From NCBI GenBank assembly GCA_017476665.1, contig JAFUZJ010000058.1:1-64000 (forward strand): 64,000 nucleotides of DNA. The letters are read 5' to 3'. This stretch comes from Lachnospiraceae bacterium. GTDB lineage: Bacteria > Bacillota > Clostridia > Lachnospirales > Lachnospiraceae. Shown piece by piece: positions 18,088 to 27,875 of the stretch. The stretch's first letter is position 1. Every line of letters begins with the position of its first letter. The position numbers and the translations under genes are program-made. The notes under the pieces were generated by a model, which saw nothing but the letters and a program-made list of their open reading frames with translations, had not been told where the DNA came from and did no database searches.

Positions 18088-18131
18088 AACCCTTATACAA
18101 TGTTTTCGCAAACAAAAACCATATCCATCAA

Positions 18132-19376
18132 TTACTCAACAGATGCATAAGCGCCATCTTTGATTATAATAGCCATAGGAGCTTTGGAAACCTCGCCGGA
18201 TGCCTCCCATGTCATGCTCTTGCCTGCACCTGTAATACCATTGTATGTGATCGAGGTAATGGCACTCTTTAACGCATCACCGATCTCCTTTACGCTCTGG
18301 TCAGGAGTCACGCCTGCCTCCTCGATAGCTGCCTTGATAATATAAATGGCATCATAGCCGTCTGCCGCAAACTGGATGGGTGTCTCACCATAGTTCTTCT
18401 GGTAAGTATCTACAAACTTAACCGTTGCAGCATCCGTTGCATCCGCCGCGAAAGGAGTCAGCATGTAAAGCCCCTCAGCCAGCTTGGTATCAAAGTTCTC
18501 AGCGCTCAGAATTCCATCCATACCGTCCACACCAAAGAAAATCGGAGCATAACCCATATTGTTTGCCTGAGTCAGAACAAGAGAAGCCTCTGTGTAATAG
18601 AAAGGCATAAATACCAGCTCAGCGCCGGCGGACTGACACTTTTGAAGCTGTGTGGAGAAATCTGTCTTGGTAGCCTCAGTGAACGCCTCCTCTGCGACGA
18701 TCTCCAGTCCCTTGACAGTCGCTTCCTTCACAAAAGTATCCTTGATACCGGAAGAATACACATCAGAGCTGTCGTAAATAATACCGATCTTGGAAGCCAG
18801 CTTTTTCTCAGAGATGTACTCTGCTGACTTTGTACCCTGGTTAGGGTCAGTAAAACATACCTGGAATACATTGTCATTGTAAACAGCATCCACGGAAGAC
18901 GCAGAGGGCGTCAACTGGAACATACCGTCAGCTGCAGTCTTGTCTGCTACTGCCACGCAAGGGGTGGACGTAACGGTACCCATCAGGATCTGCATGCCCT
19001 GATCCTTCAGAGAGTTGTAAGCATTTACGGATTTCTGCGGATCATGCTCGTCATCCTCTTTTAAAAACTTGATCTGTGCGCCGTTAATACCGCCTGCTGC
19101 ATTGATCTCATCCACAGCAATCTGTGCACCGTTCATTGCTGCGTTACCATAAATTGCAGCACCGCCGGTCAGGGGTCCGATACCGCCAATCACAAATGTA
19201 CCAACTGTCTGATCTGCACCGGTATTGCCTGTCGCTTCACTGCTTGCTGCCGCATTGTTGTTTGCTGCGCTGGAAGCTGCCTGACTGCCGTCGGAAGCAT
19301 TACCGCCGCATGCAGCCATAGCCAGTACCATTGCGGACGCCACAGCAGCACTTACTACTTTGTTGAATCTTTTCAT
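18132..19376 (-). CDS. Branched-chain amino-acid ABC transporter substrate-binding lipoprotein (LivJ/LivK-like)
   Basis: A 414-aa periplasmic-binding-protein-like lipoprotein. The signal peptide ends at MAACGG with Cys23 as the lipid anchor, then a linker rich in Ala, Ser and Asn. The fold type is shown by GGIGPLTGGAAIYGNAAMNGAQIAVDEIN (in part), HDPQKSVNAYNSL and FAADGYDAIYIIKAA. The start at 19376 is chosen because GAGGAGG lies 7 nt upstream; the 19412 start would place this Shine-Dalgarno inside the gene. It feeds the LivHMGF complex. Ligand is likely Leu/Ile/Val, but amide or aromatic amino-acid binding is possible. Confidence 0.93.
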   Translation of the reverse strand: MKRFNKVVSAAVASAMVLAMAACGGNASDGSQAASSAANNNAAASSEATGNTGADQTVGTFVIGGIGPLTGGAAIYGNAAMNGAQIAVDEINAAGGINGAQIKFLKEDDEHDPQKSVNAYNSLKDQGMQILMGTVTSTPCVAVADKTAADGMFQLTPSASSVDAVYNDNVFQVCFTDPNQGTKSAEYISEKKLASKIGIIYDSSDVYSSGIKDTFVKEATVKGLEIVAEEAFTEATKTDFSTQLQKCQSAGAELVFMPFYYTEASLVLTQANNMGYAPIFFGVDGMDGILSAENFDTKLAEGLYMLTPFAADATDAATVKFVDTYQKNYGETPIQFAADGYDAIYIIKAAIEEAGVTPDQSVKEIGDALKSAITSITYNGITGAGKSMTWEASGEVSKAPMAIIIKDGAYASVE

Positions 19377-19433
19377 AATTTTTCCTCCTCTACGCATGTG
19401 TTTTCGACGCACATGTATCTATTTAATAATTGC

Positions 19434-19451
19434 ATAATTGTATACAATTAT
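19434..19451. promoter_or_regulatory. 18-bp perfect palindrome, candidate operator of the liv operon
   Basis: ATAATTGTATACAATTAT reads the same on both strands and lies just downstream of the liv -10 box, over the expected transcription start. The TTGTATACAA core resembles sites of GntR-type repressors. No regulator gene is adjacent, so the cognate factor is unknown. Confidence 0.75.
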
Positions 19452-19459
19452 TCTTTCAG

Positions 19460-19488
19460 AGGATATACCAAAATCTAGCGTTTGTCAA
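19460..19488 (-). promoter_or_regulatory. Sigma-A promoter of the liv operon
   Basis: TTGACA (19483-19488) and TATCCT (19460-19465) on the minus strand are 17 nt apart. The leader to the start codon at 19376 is about 75 nt and contains the palindrome at 19434-19451 and a small CATGTG/CACATG inverted repeat. Confidence 0.75.
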
Positions 19489-19503
19489 TCATTTCTTTTC
19501 AAT

Positions 19504-21171
19504 TTATTGTACTTTTTGATAAATTTCACAGATTACATTTCCGTATGACTGTATCTGATCCGTTATTTTATACTCCTGTTTGATCCATTTATAGTCTGAT
19601 GCTGCATACATATAAGCATATGTCGGGTTAATGATCAGATATTCTGCCTCATTCCAGTTTTCACAAAGCGAAATACGCATTCTCTGTTTGCCCCTTATCG
19701 CATACAGCTGTGCCTCCAAGCCCCAATAGGCAGGATTGGAAATTGTCCCTACTGATATATCCTTGCCTTCTGTACGATCCAGGATACGCTCGTAGGCCTG
19801 TTTAAACGCCATATCCCAATAGTCAAGTTCATAGTTTGTCTCCACCTGTTTCCCTGCAAGACAGTTGTAAAATGCATATTCGTAGGGATGATTCCCCAAA
19901 ACACTTCCTGCCAGCAGCAAGCAATATCCTCCCATAAGAAAAACAACTGCTTTCTGTTTTTTTCCTCGTTGCAGTAAAAAAGAGATACCCTGCGCTGCCC
20001 CGAGCAAGATCGCGGCATAAAAGAAATAAAAATGCCTCCATCCGTTATAGTCCGGGGTCCTGTTCCACACTGCATATATTACAGGGATAAGACAAGCCGC
20101 TATACCTGTGACAATATACCCCGTCGTTCCCGCCGCTTCCCGGGGATTCCCCACTATTTTAACAACCATGTCAATCCCGCCGAGTATCGTCAGACCAAGA
20201 ATACCGATCGGCGTTGTAAGCAGGATAATGGTCGGCAGATAAGCCCTTGACATACCTGTCGTGGTTTTATTATATAATTGCCCCCTGAAGAGTACATAAT
20301 CATTCCACCAGAAGTTTTTAGCACTATCAATCAGATATTTCCAAAATTCAATCACTCCGGATGCGCTCGCAGGCGTGATGATTCGGTATACCGCAAACCA
20401 CAAACCAATACAAAGTATCATTTTTACTGCTGTTTCCCAATGAAATCTATGATCCATGATCAGCATGATCAGAACATAAATCCCAATCATCCCCCAAATA
20501 AATGCACCTATGATCTTTGCGTTTGTGGCAAAACTACCGATGACGGCAAACAGGATCACCCATTTCCAGCGAACCTCCTGATACAGTTTTCTTCCGAAAA
20601 AAAGGATTCCCAACGTAAGAGATAACAGAATCATGTCCTTATTATTGTAATGGCTTTCAGCAAACATCCTTGGCGAGAAATAATACAGAAGCGTTCCTAA
20701 CACCGCCACTCTTCTGTCCGGAAAAATATCCCGAAGCAGATAAAAAAGTGCTGTCAGTCCACCCATACATAACAAATAGATATATGCCTGCCAAATTATG
20801 TTGCCGATATAGGGAGACTTTTGATTCAAATAAAAGACAAAAAACATGGGATAATAAATCGCCATCCCATTATACTTATCTATATTCTCTTCTATGCCTA
20901 TCACACCGGCATGATCTAAATCTGCATATAATCCGGTATGTTCCAATCGAAAATGTTGTAAGTATCCTTTGACATTGGAATAAAGGATCAATTGCTCGGC
21001 ATCCTGATCAAGATGTACACCATAAGCAAATCCACCGAATATAAAGCCAAAGATCAGTAATACACACAGCATTTGTCGATCAGATATATATTTTATTTTT
21101 CTTATTTGTTCCAAGATTATTAACTCTACACTTTCCGTATTTTGATTTTCTGACTTTTTCAATTTTCTCAT
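19504..21171 (-). CDS. Polytopic membrane glycosyltransferase-like protein (GT39/ArnT-like)
   Basis: A 555-aa membrane protein with about ten hydrophobic segments after a 40-residue soluble N-terminus. The first extracytoplasmic loop holds acidic residues (HLDQDAEQ) and FAESHYNNKDMILLSL follows, a layout seen in lipid-linked sugar transferases of the GT-C fold. A soluble C-terminal domain of ~130 residues ends the protein. It probably moves a sugar from a polyprenyl-phosphate carrier to a surface acceptor, but no substrate is suggested. It is a single gene, divergent from the TIM-barrel gene at 21293. Confidence 0.72.
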   Translation of the reverse strand: MRKLKKSENQNTESVELIILEQIRKIKYISDRQMLCVLLIFGFIFGGFAYGVHLDQDAEQLILYSNVKGYLQHFRLEHTGLYADLDHAGVIGIEENIDKYNGMAIYYPMFFVFYLNQKSPYIGNIIWQAYIYLLCMGGLTALFYLLRDIFPDRRVAVLGTLLYYFSPRMFAESHYNNKDMILLSLTLGILFFGRKLYQEVRWKWVILFAVIGSFATNAKIIGAFIWGMIGIYVLIMLIMDHRFHWETAVKMILCIGLWFAVYRIITPASASGVIEFWKYLIDSAKNFWWNDYVLFRGQLYNKTTTGMSRAYLPTIILLTTPIGILGLTILGGIDMVVKIVGNPREAAGTTGYIVTGIAACLIPVIYAVWNRTPDYNGWRHFYFFYAAILLGAAQGISFLLQRGKKQKAVVFLMGGYCLLLAGSVLGNHPYEYAFYNCLAGKQVETNYELDYWDMAFKQAYERILDRTEGKDISVGTISNPAYWGLEAQLYAIRGKQRMRISLCENWNEAEYLIINPTYAYMYAASDYKWIKQEYKITDQIQSYGNVICEIYQKVQ

Positions 21172-21203
21172 ATTTTATCATATTTCCATTTGGGATACAA
21201 GAA

Positions 21204-21232
21204 TTGACAAAGGATTGCAAAAACGCTACTAT
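21204..21232 (+). promoter_or_regulatory. Sigma-A promoter of the predicted TIM-barrel protein gene
   Basis: TTGACA (21204-21209) and TACTAT (21227-21232) are 17 nt apart, about 60 bp before the start codon at 21293. Confidence 0.7.
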
Positions 21233-21292
21233 AAATATATATTTGGGTATTATACCAAACAATATGATTACGAACGACATGAGGGGGATTTT

Positions 21293-23077
21293 ATGCGCAA
21301 GATTTTTTTGAACTGTCGCACAGACAGCCTTGACGAATACAGAGATGTGGCGAAATTTGCGTCCGAAAACGGTTTTACACATATGGTGATCAGTCAGGTG
21401 GAGCCCAGCATGTGGCAATGGGACAGAGACCGCAGGGATCCGTATTCCAACTGGAGTATGTTTCAGAGCGCTCTCTTTAAGATCGTGGTCCCCCAAAAAT
21501 TAAAAGAATTTCTGCCTGAGGATTATGCCGCAAAAAATTTTGATACATTTGTAAAAAGAGCTGAAATTTTAAAAGAATACGGTTTAAAGGCTGTCTATGT
21601 AGGCTGCGAACCTGCGTGGCTGCCCGAGGAGGTTTATCGCAGCCATCCCGCCTGGCGAGGTCCCAGATGCGACCAGCCCAGACGATCCCGTCATGAGTAC
21701 TATGCTCCCTGCACGGACAATCCGGAAGTTGTGGAGCTTTACAGGGAATGCATTCATAAATTATGCAGTATTATACCGATTGAATATTTTGAGTTTCTCA
21801 CAAACGACTCCGGCAGCGGTATCTGTTGGAGCGAACGTCTGTATCCCGGCGCCAACGGGCCGGCAAGCTGCAGGCATTTGTCCGTGGCTGACCGTGCCGT
21901 TCACTTTCTGAGTGTGATCCAGGATGCTGCCAAAGAGGTTGGCGTCAATGCCGAGGTTGGATATCACAGAAATTTTGTACCCACAGAGATTGCCGCCGTA
22001 GCAGCACGCCTGAAACCCGGACAGTTCTGCGGTATGTATACCCATCAGGGAAAATGCGGTACCCGGGAAGTCCATAGCGATGCGGTCAGATCCTATGACG
22101 GCACTACCGCTCTTGTGGGAATTCCCCTGACCGTCCGTTTTGTGAACATGATGCAGGATACTGTGGATGATGAAACAGGAAATGTTTACTACTGGCTCTC
22201 TTCTGCCAAAACAAAGGAATATTTCGAAGTGATCCGCGCCTGCAAGGGCAGGCTTCAGAAAACCGTGACCAGCAAATACGCATGTCTGAAAGAGGCCGCC
22301 GCCGCTTTGATCGGCGCAAAATATGCCGACAACCTCGTAAATATCTGGGAGCAGATCGGTTACGCAGAAGACAGGCTGGCATATTTGAACCGCGGCGGTC
22401 ACATTTTAAATCTCGGCACCATACAACAGCGCTGGCTCACCAGACCGCTTGTGGTATTTCCGGAGGAATTGCTTCCGGAAGAAAAAGCTTATTACAGAGA
22501 TTTCCAATTCCAGGCAAGAACTGAGGCCGATGCCGACCGACTGAATGATATGCAGGCAACCGTATGGTGCGCCGGAGAATCCGCGCGATGGATGCTCTGG
22601 CAGAATCTGGAATATGCCGAAAAGCCGCTGGATAAAGCAATTGCCATGATCGATGAACTGCTGCAGGCAGCGGATATCGGCGATTATGCCTTTGATCTGC
22701 AGGAATTAAAACTGAAGCTGCGCATGTACAAATGCATTATGATCAACGCAAATAATGTCATTCATTTTCAGTCCATTTTGGATCGGACCGACAAAACTGC
22801 CGGTGTGGAGGATCAAACGCTTGCCATCGAAGAACAGGGGGATCCCAGATATTATAAAATGGAGGGCATTATCCGCGAAGAGATCGACAATACCTATGAG
22901 ATGATCTCCATATTGGATGAGGCCAGAACTCCGATCCTCTCCTGCACACCCACAGTGGAATCAAAATACATCATGAAATTCGGTCCGGACGTCCGCAGGG
23001 ACCTTTGTAAAAAAATCGAGATCATGCTCCAACACAAATCGGATCTGAACAGACTCTATCGCAGCTATAATCTTTAA
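21293..23077 (+). CDS. Large protein with predicted glycoside-hydrolase-like TIM barrel, function unknown
   Basis: A 594-aa soluble protein without signal peptide. The start at 21293 follows GAGGGGG by 5 nt; the upstream in-frame extension to 21215 lies inside the promoter region. The first ~340 residues show alternating strand/helix blocks typical of a TIM barrel: FASENGFTHMVIS, LKEYGLKAVYVGCEPAW, EYFEFLTNDSGSGICWS and VGVNAEVGYHRNF. The acidic residues in those blocks are candidate catalytic groups, as in GH20-, GH67- or GH115-like enzymes. The C-terminal ~240 residues are helical. It could act on an imported oligosaccharide, but no transporter is adjacent. I do not recognise a named family with confidence. 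Confidence 0.7.
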   Translation: MRKIFLNCRTDSLDEYRDVAKFASENGFTHMVISQVEPSMWQWDRDRRDPYSNWSMFQSALFKIVVPQKLKEFLPEDYAAKNFDTFVKRAEILKEYGLKAVYVGCEPAWLPEEVYRSHPAWRGPRCDQPRRSRHEYYAPCTDNPEVVELYRECIHKLCSIIPIEYFEFLTNDSGSGICWSERLYPGANGPASCRHLSVADRAVHFLSVIQDAAKEVGVNAEVGYHRNFVPTEIAAVAARLKPGQFCGMYTHQGKCGTREVHSDAVRSYDGTTALVGIPLTVRFVNMMQDTVDDETGNVYYWLSSAKTKEYFEVIRACKGRLQKTVTSKYACLKEAAAALIGAKYADNLVNIWEQIGYAEDRLAYLNRGGHILNLGTIQQRWLTRPLVVFPEELLPEEKAYYRDFQFQARTEADADRLNDMQATVWCAGESARWMLWQNLEYAEKPLDKAIAMIDELLQAADIGDYAFDLQELKLKLRMYKCIMINANNVIHFQSILDRTDKTAGVEDQTLAIEEQGDPRYYKMEGIIREEIDNTYEMISILDEARTPILSCTPTVESKYIMKFGPDVRRDLCKKIEIMLQHKSDLNRLYRSYNL

Positions 23078-23080
23078 AAA

Positions 23081-23130
23081 AAGAAACCCTTCGCAGGAAA
23101 ATCGAAGGGTTTCTTTTCCATTTTTTTCAG
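23081..23130. terminator. Intrinsic terminator after the TIM-barrel gene
   Basis: AAGAAACCCTTCG (23081-23093) pairs with CGAAGGGTTTCTT (23103-23115), followed by TTCCATTTTTTT. The stem starts 4 bases after the stop codon. Confidence 0.9.
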
Positions 23131-23218
23131 CATACATATTTTTCTTCATTCGGGAAATGCTATCATCGTACGTCAAATATAAATTTCAAAATGTAAAAAG
23201 AAACGCGAGGGAGAAAAC

Positions 23219-23431
23219 ATGGGAAATAAATATCTTGACTACACAGCACTGACGATCGCCATCGTAGGTGCCATCGTGTGGGGACTGATCGGACTCTTCC
23301 GTTTTGATCTGGTCGCCTTCCTGTTCGGGGATATGTCCTGGATCTCACGTATTGTGTACGTTCTGGTCGGACTTTGTGGACTTTACCTGCTGACTTTCTA
23401 TATGAAGGTCGATGAGGGGTCTGCAAGATAA
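23219..23431 (+). CDS. DUF378 small membrane protein
   Basis: A 70-aa protein with two transmembrane helices. LTIAIVGAIVWGLIGLFRFDLVA and the second helix with YVLVGLCGLYLL match the DUF378 (YuzA) family, whose role is unknown. GAGGGAG precedes the ATG. It is a single gene between two terminators. Confidence 0.88.
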   Translation: MGNKYLDYTALTIAIVGAIVWGLIGLFRFDLVAFLFGDMSWISRIVYVLVGLCGLYLLTFYMKVDEGSAR

Positions 23432-23450
23432 CATCTCCCCAAAAGAAAAG

Positions 23451-23493
23451 AGGGTGTCTCACCAATCCGGTGCGGCACCCCTTACATATTTTT
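23451..23493. terminator. Bidirectional terminator between the DUF378 gene and rsfS
   Basis: AGGGTGTCTCACC (23451-23463) pairs imperfectly with GGTGCGGCACCCCT (23469-23482). T-rich tracts flank both sides (CATATTTTT on plus, TCTTTTCTTTT on minus), so it can end both converging units. Confidence 0.75.
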
Positions 23494-23845
23494 AAATATT
23501 CACTTCCTTACCGTCTCTCCACAAGCGTTCCAGATCATAGAGCAAACGATTTTCTTTATCAAAAATATGCACGATCAGATCCCCGAAATCCATCAGGATC
23601 CAATTGGCCGTCTCATAGCCTTCGATCTGTTTGACGGGATATCCGGCCCGTCCCAGCTTCTCCTCCACATTGTCGCAGATCGCCTGTATCTGGCTGCGGT
23701 TGGTACCGCCGCCGATCAGAAAATAATCCGCCACCACCGACACCTCACTGATGTCAATTGCGCGAATATCCTCCGCTTTTTTGTCCTCCATCGCCTCAAC
23801 CGCCAGCTGAAGCAATGTTTTGTCATTCTTCTCTTTATTTTCCAT
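23492..23845 (-). CDS. rsfS: Ribosome silencing factor RsfS
   Basis: A 117-aa RsfS/Iojap protein. LQLAVEAMEDKKAEDI, DYFLIGGGTNRSQIQAI and WILMDFGDLIVHIF are diagnostic. It binds uL14 and blocks subunit joining in stationary phase. It is the last gene of the rplU operon, 12 bp after yqeK. Confidence 0.96.
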   Translation of the reverse strand: MENKEKNDKTLLQLAVEAMEDKKAEDIRAIDISEVSVVADYFLIGGGTNRSQIQAICDNVEEKLGRAGYPVKQIEGYETANWILMDFGDLIVHIFDKENRLLYDLERLWRDGKEVNI

Positions 23846-23857
23846 ATGGTTTCCTTT

Positions 23858-24421
23858 CTATTTGCTGTAGTACTCCAAGGTTTCCCTGGTCATAGGATCA
23901 ATCTCGCCGCCTTTGGTCTCCAGATAATGCAGCGTATCCTCCAGGATCTGCCTGACCGCTGCATCCAGATCCTTGAATGCCAATGTTCTGATCTGGGCCA
24001 GGTTCTCGGCTCTGTTACGCCCCGGCTCAATGTAATCCGCCACAAAAACAATCTTCTCCAAAAGACTCATTCCGGGCCTTCCGGTGGTATGATTCCAGAT
24101 GGCGCAGATCACGTCTCTGTCATCCACATCGTATTCTTCTTTTGCAAGATAAGATCCTGCCTTCGCGTGCAAAAGCGAAGGATTTCTGCGCTCCATATCA
24201 CTGATATCCACATGATATTTTTCACAGACCGCGATCATTTTATCCCCGGACATACATTTGGCACAGTCATGTAAAAGTCCGGCCAGCTGCGCCTTCTGAA
24301 TGGAAGCACCATACCGCATGGCAAGCGCCGCGGCAGTAAACTCCACCCCCAATGTATGTTCATATCGCTTCGAATCCAGGGTTTTTTCCATTGCTTTTCT
24401 GATTTTTCTAAGATCGATCAT
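23858..24421 (-). CDS. yqeK: YqeK-family HD-domain phosphohydrolase (Ap4A hydrolase)
   Basis: About 187 aa. The metal-binding HD pattern is visible as RYEHTLGVEFTA and LAGLLHDCAK, with WNHTTGRPGM further on. YqeK enzymes hydrolyse diadenosine tetraphosphate symmetrically. The ATG at 24421 gives a 14-nt overlap with nadD; a TTG at 24445 would add eight residues and neither site has a textbook Shine-Dalgarno, so the start is uncertain. The nadD-yqeK-rsfS order is conserved in Firmicutes. Confidence 0.93.
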   Translation of the reverse strand: MIDLRKIRKAMEKTLDSKRYEHTLGVEFTAAALAMRYGASIQKAQLAGLLHDCAKCMSGDKMIAVCEKYHVDISDMERRNPSLLHAKAGSYLAKEEYDVDDRDVICAIWNHTTGRPGMSLLEKIVFVADYIEPGRNRAENLAQIRTLAFKDLDAAVRQILEDTLHYLETKGGEIDPMTRETLEYYSK

Positions 24422-25043
24422 TCCTGTAAAACCCCTTTTTTTCAATATAAAAACGAACGTTTTCCGGCACCATATACCGGATGCTCTCTCCTTTTTTTAC
24501 CCTGTTCCGGATATCCGTTGAGGACAATTCCAGATTCCGGAAAGGCAACAGTACGATCTGAGCCCCCTGTGCCTGATACTTTTCTTCCAACTGTTTCTTT
24601 TTATGGGTCATATCGGTCAGATCCGCATCTCCACGGACAGATGCCACCAGCGTACAGTTTGCAAAAATGCGTTCCGGACTTCGCCATGTTTCAATCGTAT
24701 AAAGACAGTCTGCACCGCAGAGAAAGAAATACGTATTTTTCGGATTGTTCTCCCGCAATTCCTCCAATGTTTCGTAGGTGTAGGTAGCACCTTCCCGCTT
24801 TACCTCCAGATCCAGACAGCGGAACCGTGGATTCCCTTCCAGCGCCAGCGCGGTCATTTCCAGACGTTCCCCAGCCGAAGGCATCCCCGCGTCCCTTGCA
24901 GCCGCCGCCTTCATATAAGAAACTCCCGTTGGAATGAACCAGACTTCGTCCAGCCCCATTTCCTCTCTTGCATACTCCGCCAACATCAGATGTCCGATAT
25001 GGATTGGATTAAATGTTCCGCCCATGATACCGATTTTGCTCAT
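24408..25043 (-). CDS. nadD: Nicotinate-nucleotide adenylyltransferase
   Basis: A 211-aa nucleotidyltransferase. GGTFNPIHIGHL (residues ~6-17) carries the HxGH motif and SSTDIRNRV near the C-terminus is the ISSTxxR motif. It makes deamido-NAD from nicotinate mononucleotide. The ATG at 25043 follows GGAGG by 5 nt; the TTG-initiated extension to 25058 is less likely. It lies 18 bp after yhbY. Confidence 0.96.
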   Translation of the reverse strand: MSKIGIMGGTFNPIHIGHLMLAEYAREEMGLDEVWFIPTGVSYMKAAAARDAGMPSAGERLEMTALALEGNPRFRCLDLEVKREGATYTYETLEELRENNPKNTYFFLCGADCLYTIETWRSPERIFANCTLVASVRGDADLTDMTHKKKQLEEKYQAQGAQIVLLPFRNLELSSTDIRNRVKKGESIRYMVPENVRFYIEKKGFYRNDRS

Positions 25044-25061
25044 AGCCGCCTCCCACAAAGC

Positions 25062-25352
25062 TTATTTCGGAAGCACAATCTTAGGCTTATCCTTGTCCGG
25101 CTTATACAATACGATCTTGCGTCCGATCACCTGGACCACCTGAGAATGGGTACGCTCCGCCACCGCTTCCGCAATTGCTTTCGGATCATCCAGGCAGTTT
25201 TTCAAGACCGCAACCTTAATCAATTCATTATTATTAAAACATTCTCCCACCGCTTCTGTCAACTCCGGTGTCAGACTGGATTTTCCGATCTGAAATACCG
25301 GATCCAGATTGCTGGCAAGGCTTTTTAAATACGCTCTCTGCTTACTTGTCAT
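25062..25352 (-). CDS. yhbY: YhbY-family CRM-domain RNA-binding protein
   Basis: A 96-aa protein made of a single CRM domain (LTSKQRAYLKS-like start, GKSSLTPEL, VGECFNNNELIKV, VIGRKIVLYKP). It associates with pre-50S particles. The ATG at 25352 follows GGGAG by 5 nt. Its neighbours obgE and nadD are the usual partners. Confidence 0.93.
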   Translation of the reverse strand: MTSKQRAYLKSLASNLDPVFQIGKSSLTPELTEAVGECFNNNELIKVAVLKNCLDDPKAIAEAVAERTHSQVVQVIGRKIVLYKPDKDKPKIVLPK

Positions 25353-25362
25353 ATCTGCTCCC

Positions 25363-27008
<1,646 letters not shown>

Positions 27009-27011
27009 GGT

Positions 27012-27347
27012 CTACACCTCCTTAAACTTTACTTGTAAATACTTCCTCCCGTACTCTTTGCCGAGCGTCTCCAGCGAATACACCAGAGAATCCAGCAAAA
27101 ATACGGACTTTTCCTGCAGGGGTTTCTCTCCGGGGAAATCGAACTTCATAAAGCCCGTCTCCTCATTGACAGTCTCGGTGAACTTCTCTCCGGCCAATCC
27201 CTCCAAAGAATTCATGGCACTGATCACAAGCACCGATATCGCCGCGCAGACGATGTCATCGCCCCGCTTTGCGTACCCCGCATGCCCCATACAGATGATC
27301 TGTCTGTATGCGCCTTTTTGATCTTTCACGATCTCAATCGTGGTCAT
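27012..27347 (-). CDS. prp: Ribosomal-processing cysteine protease Prp
   Basis: A 111-aa protease. GHAGYAKRGDDIVCAAISVL contains the catalytic His and Cys of the Prp family (GHA...DIVCAAIS). It cleaves the L27 extension and lies in the usual place between rplU and rpmA. Confidence 0.95.
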   Translation of the reverse strand: MTTIEIVKDQKGAYRQIICMGHAGYAKRGDDIVCAAISVLVISAMNSLEGLAGEKFTETVNEETGFMKFDFPGEKPLQEKSVFLLDSLVYSLETLGKEYGRKYLQVKFKEV

Positions 27348-27388
27348 TCCAAATCCGCTTCTTTCAATCAGATTGATGCAACATTCAA

Positions 27389-27694
27389 TTATGCATTGAT
27401 CTTGTCAATCTTCACCTGAGTGTATGCTTGTCTGTGACCATTCTTCTTGTGGTAGCCGGTTTTTCTCTTGTACTTGTATACAATAACCTTCTTGCCACGT
27501 CCCTGCTCCATAACGGTAGCGCTGACACTTGCTTTTGCAACTGCGTCGCCCACCTTCAGGGAACCGTCACTTACTGCAATCACCTGGTCAAAAGTAACAG
27601 TATTGCCAGCCTCTGCGTCGAGCTTCTCAACCTTGATGATATCGCCCTCAGAAACCTTGTACTGCTTTCCGCCTGTTGCAATAATTGCGTACAT
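27389..27694 (-). CDS. rplU: 50S ribosomal protein L21
   Basis: A 101-aa bL21: [14 protein letters not shown] at the start and the basic [21 protein letters not shown] at the end. It is the first gene of the operon, preceded by a structured leader and a near-consensus promoter. GAAGGAGG lies ahead of the ATG. Confidence 0.98.
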   Translation of the reverse strand: MYAIIATGGKQYKVSEGDIIKVEKLDAEAGNTVTFDQVIAVSDGSLKVGDAVAKASVSATVMEQGRGKKVIVYKYKRKTGYHKKNGHRQAYTQVKIDKINA

Positions 27695-27825
27695 ATTAAG
27701 GCACCTCCTTCACAGAACACCTGCCGGCTTTTCGCCGTGCACCGTTCCAAACTCGCTAACTTTGGTGGTATCCGAACAGCTTCTCATTGTTTCAGGACAC
27801 ACTTCTACCTAGTTACGCGGCATAC
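27695..27825 (-). ncRNA. L21 leader RNA (candidate autoregulatory 5' UTR)
   Basis: About 130 nt separate the promoter from the rplU start. On the minus strand the leader has several short inverted repeats (for example CGGCGAAAAGCCG) and ends in AGGTGTTCTGTGAAGGAGGTGCC, partly matching what I recall of the Firmicutes L21 leader family. Binding of L21 for feedback control is known for that family only as a prediction. A covariance-model hit would settle it. Confidence 0.6.
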
Positions 27826-27831
27826 CATTGA

Positions 27832-27861
27832 ATAATAGCATGTATCTTCCGGAAAAGTCAA
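27832..27861 (-). promoter_or_regulatory. Promoter of the rplU-prp-rpmA operon
   Basis: TTGACT (27856-27861) and TATTAT (27832-27837) on the minus strand, 18 nt apart, about 140 nt upstream of rplU. Confidence 0.75.
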
Positions 27862-27875
27862 TAGTTTTTTATATT

